Origin: a virus
Virus record (IMG/VR): IMGVR_UViG_3300046750_000101
Coordinates: 1 to 20,117 of that record
Strand: one strand, 5' to 3'
Length of the DNA: 20,117 bases
The notes under the pieces were generated by a model. The model had not been told where the DNA came from and searched no databases. It saw nothing but the letters and a program-made list of their open reading frames with translations. Positions within the stretch are counted from its first letter, which is position 1. Every line of letters begins with the position of its first letter. Of this stretch, positions 19,212-20,117 are shown piece by piece. The position numbers and the translations under genes are program-made.

Positions 19212-20117
19212 ATGGCAATGAACGTAAACACGGTATATACAACGGTATTAAGCATACTGAACAAAGAGCAGCGTGGCTATTTAACTCCAGATGAGTTTAA
19301 TAAAATAGCTACTCAAGTTCAGTTAGAAGAGTTTGAAAAGTTTTTTGAAGACTACAACCAGTATTTACGTATGCCAAAAACAGATGAAGAGTTTGCTTCA
19401 AGAGTTGATCATATTAGAGAAGAGTTTCAAGTGTTTGAGAAAACAGAAAATGCTTCTGCTCACGTTGGTAACGTGTACACTCAACCAACAACATTACATA
19501 GATTTGGGTCTGCAACATACACAAAAGCAAACGGACAGCCAGCTATTGAAATAGTAAGCTCTAGAGAATATAGAGAACAAGTATTATCCCCACTGCTACA
19601 ACCTAGCATGAATTTTCCTATAGCAAAATATCAAGAAAATAAATTAACAGTATTTCCACCTTTAACTTCTTTCTCAAGTTCTGACGTTAGTTTTAATTAT
19701 ATTAGAAAACCTGAAGATGTTAGATGGGGTTATACAATAGGCTCTTTAGGCCAATATATATATGACAATAGAGCTTATGAGCCTACAGGTATAGCTTTAG
19801 CTAGTTTAAACACTTCAACTAATTTTACAAATAACGGCAATGCTATAACAATAACACAAACACCACCAAGTGGTGAAAGTTCCGTAGCTTACACTTTAAC
19901 TCAGAGCAATAATAGCTCTACAGGGTGTTTTTGTTTTACCTCTGGTGGTAGTGGCACTGGTGCAAAAATAACAATGACAGTTACAGGCGCTACTAGTGAT
20001 GGTAGTCAACAAGTAGTAACTATATCTAATGCAAATACTAACATAGTGGTGACTGACTCTGGTTCAGGCTATGAGGCTGGCACGAATTTAATAATTCCAA
20101 TTAATTCATTTACTACA
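19212..20117 (+). CDS. Putative head-tail connector or virion structural protein (3' truncated)
   Basis: The frame is open from ATG 19212 to the window edge, 302 residues without a stop. The N-terminal MNVNTVYTTVLSILNKEQRG, YLTPDEFNKIATQVQLEEFE and KFFEDYNQYLRMP is a helical segment I recall from marine phage virion proteins near the capsid genes, likely of connector or tail-adaptor type. The middle (EYREQVLSPLLQPSMNFPIA, LTVFPPL, VSFNYIRKPEDVRWGYT) is beta-rich. From about 205 onward a Gly/Ser/Thr/Asn-rich module appears, with SGGSGTGAKITMTVTGAT at 244-261 and DSGSGYEAGTNLIIPI near the end, like the insert in the gene at 8327. The C-terminus is outside the window, so length and exact role are open. 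Confidence 0.75.
   Translation, partial: MAMNVNTVYTTVLSILNKEQRGYLTPDEFNKIATQVQLEEFEKFFEDYNQYLRMPKTDEEFASRVDHIREEFQVFEKTENASAHVGNVYTQPTTLHRFGSATYTKANGQPAIEIVSSREYREQVLSPLLQPSMNFPIAKYQENKLTVFPPLTSFSSSDVSFNYIRKPEDVRWGYTIGSLGQYIYDNRAYEPTGIALASLNTSTNFTNNGNAITITQTPPSGESSVAYTLTQSNNSSTGCFCFTSGGSGTGAKITMTVTGATSDGSQQVVTISNANTNIVVTDSGSGYEAGTNLIIPINSFTT

Noticed and set aside
19333-19554. Short + strand frame (73 aa) near the right edge
   Set aside because: It is out of frame within the open connector-like gene that starts at 19212 and runs off the window.

Overview
This window is part of the genome of a tailed double-stranded DNA phage. It is AT-rich, tightly packed, and every gene I can support lies on the + strand. 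I see no tRNA, integrase, insertion sequence or CRISPR array. Start codons lack a Shine-Dalgarno sequence: genes either overlap the upstream stop (ATGA, TAATG, GTGA) or follow short A/T-rich leaders. That style, the base composition and the kinds of small proteins present suggest a marine phage, and a Bacteroidota (flavobacterial) host is my best guess. The host is inferred from style, not proven.

Layout: (1) 1-239, the C-terminal end of a tail-fibre-like protein, followed by a small unknown gene. (2) 630-2865, a chaperonin module, groEL then groES (reversed from the usual bacterial order), overlapping into a winged-helix-like gene. (3) 2866-4638, small genes and a lysis group: a small membrane protein that may be a holin, a T7-lysozyme-like zinc amidase, and a membrane plus coiled-coil protein that could be an inner spanin. 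(4) 4638-7873, a cluster of small Lys/Arg-rich, sometimes Cys-rich, proteins of families seen in marine phages, with one probable HExxH metalloprotein. (5) 7873-8325, a second holin-like membrane protein. (6) 8327-10205, a Gly/Ser-rich structural protein, a coiled-coil protein, a small conserved protein, a protein that reads as two tandem GroES-like barrels, and a possible small terminase. (7) 10202-17867, the head module: large terminase, portal, scaffold, major capsid protein and a small accessory protein, closed by a strong terminator. (8) 17917-20117, further virion genes, with a second terminator at 19168-19199 and a connector-like gene that runs off the window.

How it fits together: the terminase packages DNA through the portal into a shell of capsid protein assembled on the scaffold. 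The phage chaperonins are plausible folding helpers for that capsid protein. The amidase, membrane proteins and possible spanin release progeny. The most interesting observations are the phage-encoded GroEL with a GroES that appears to lack the roof hairpin (as T4 gp31 does), a separate tandem GroES-like protein beside the terminase genes, five-base tandem repeats that abut the start codons of several morphogenesis genes, and a Gly-Ser-rich module present inside two different virion proteins.
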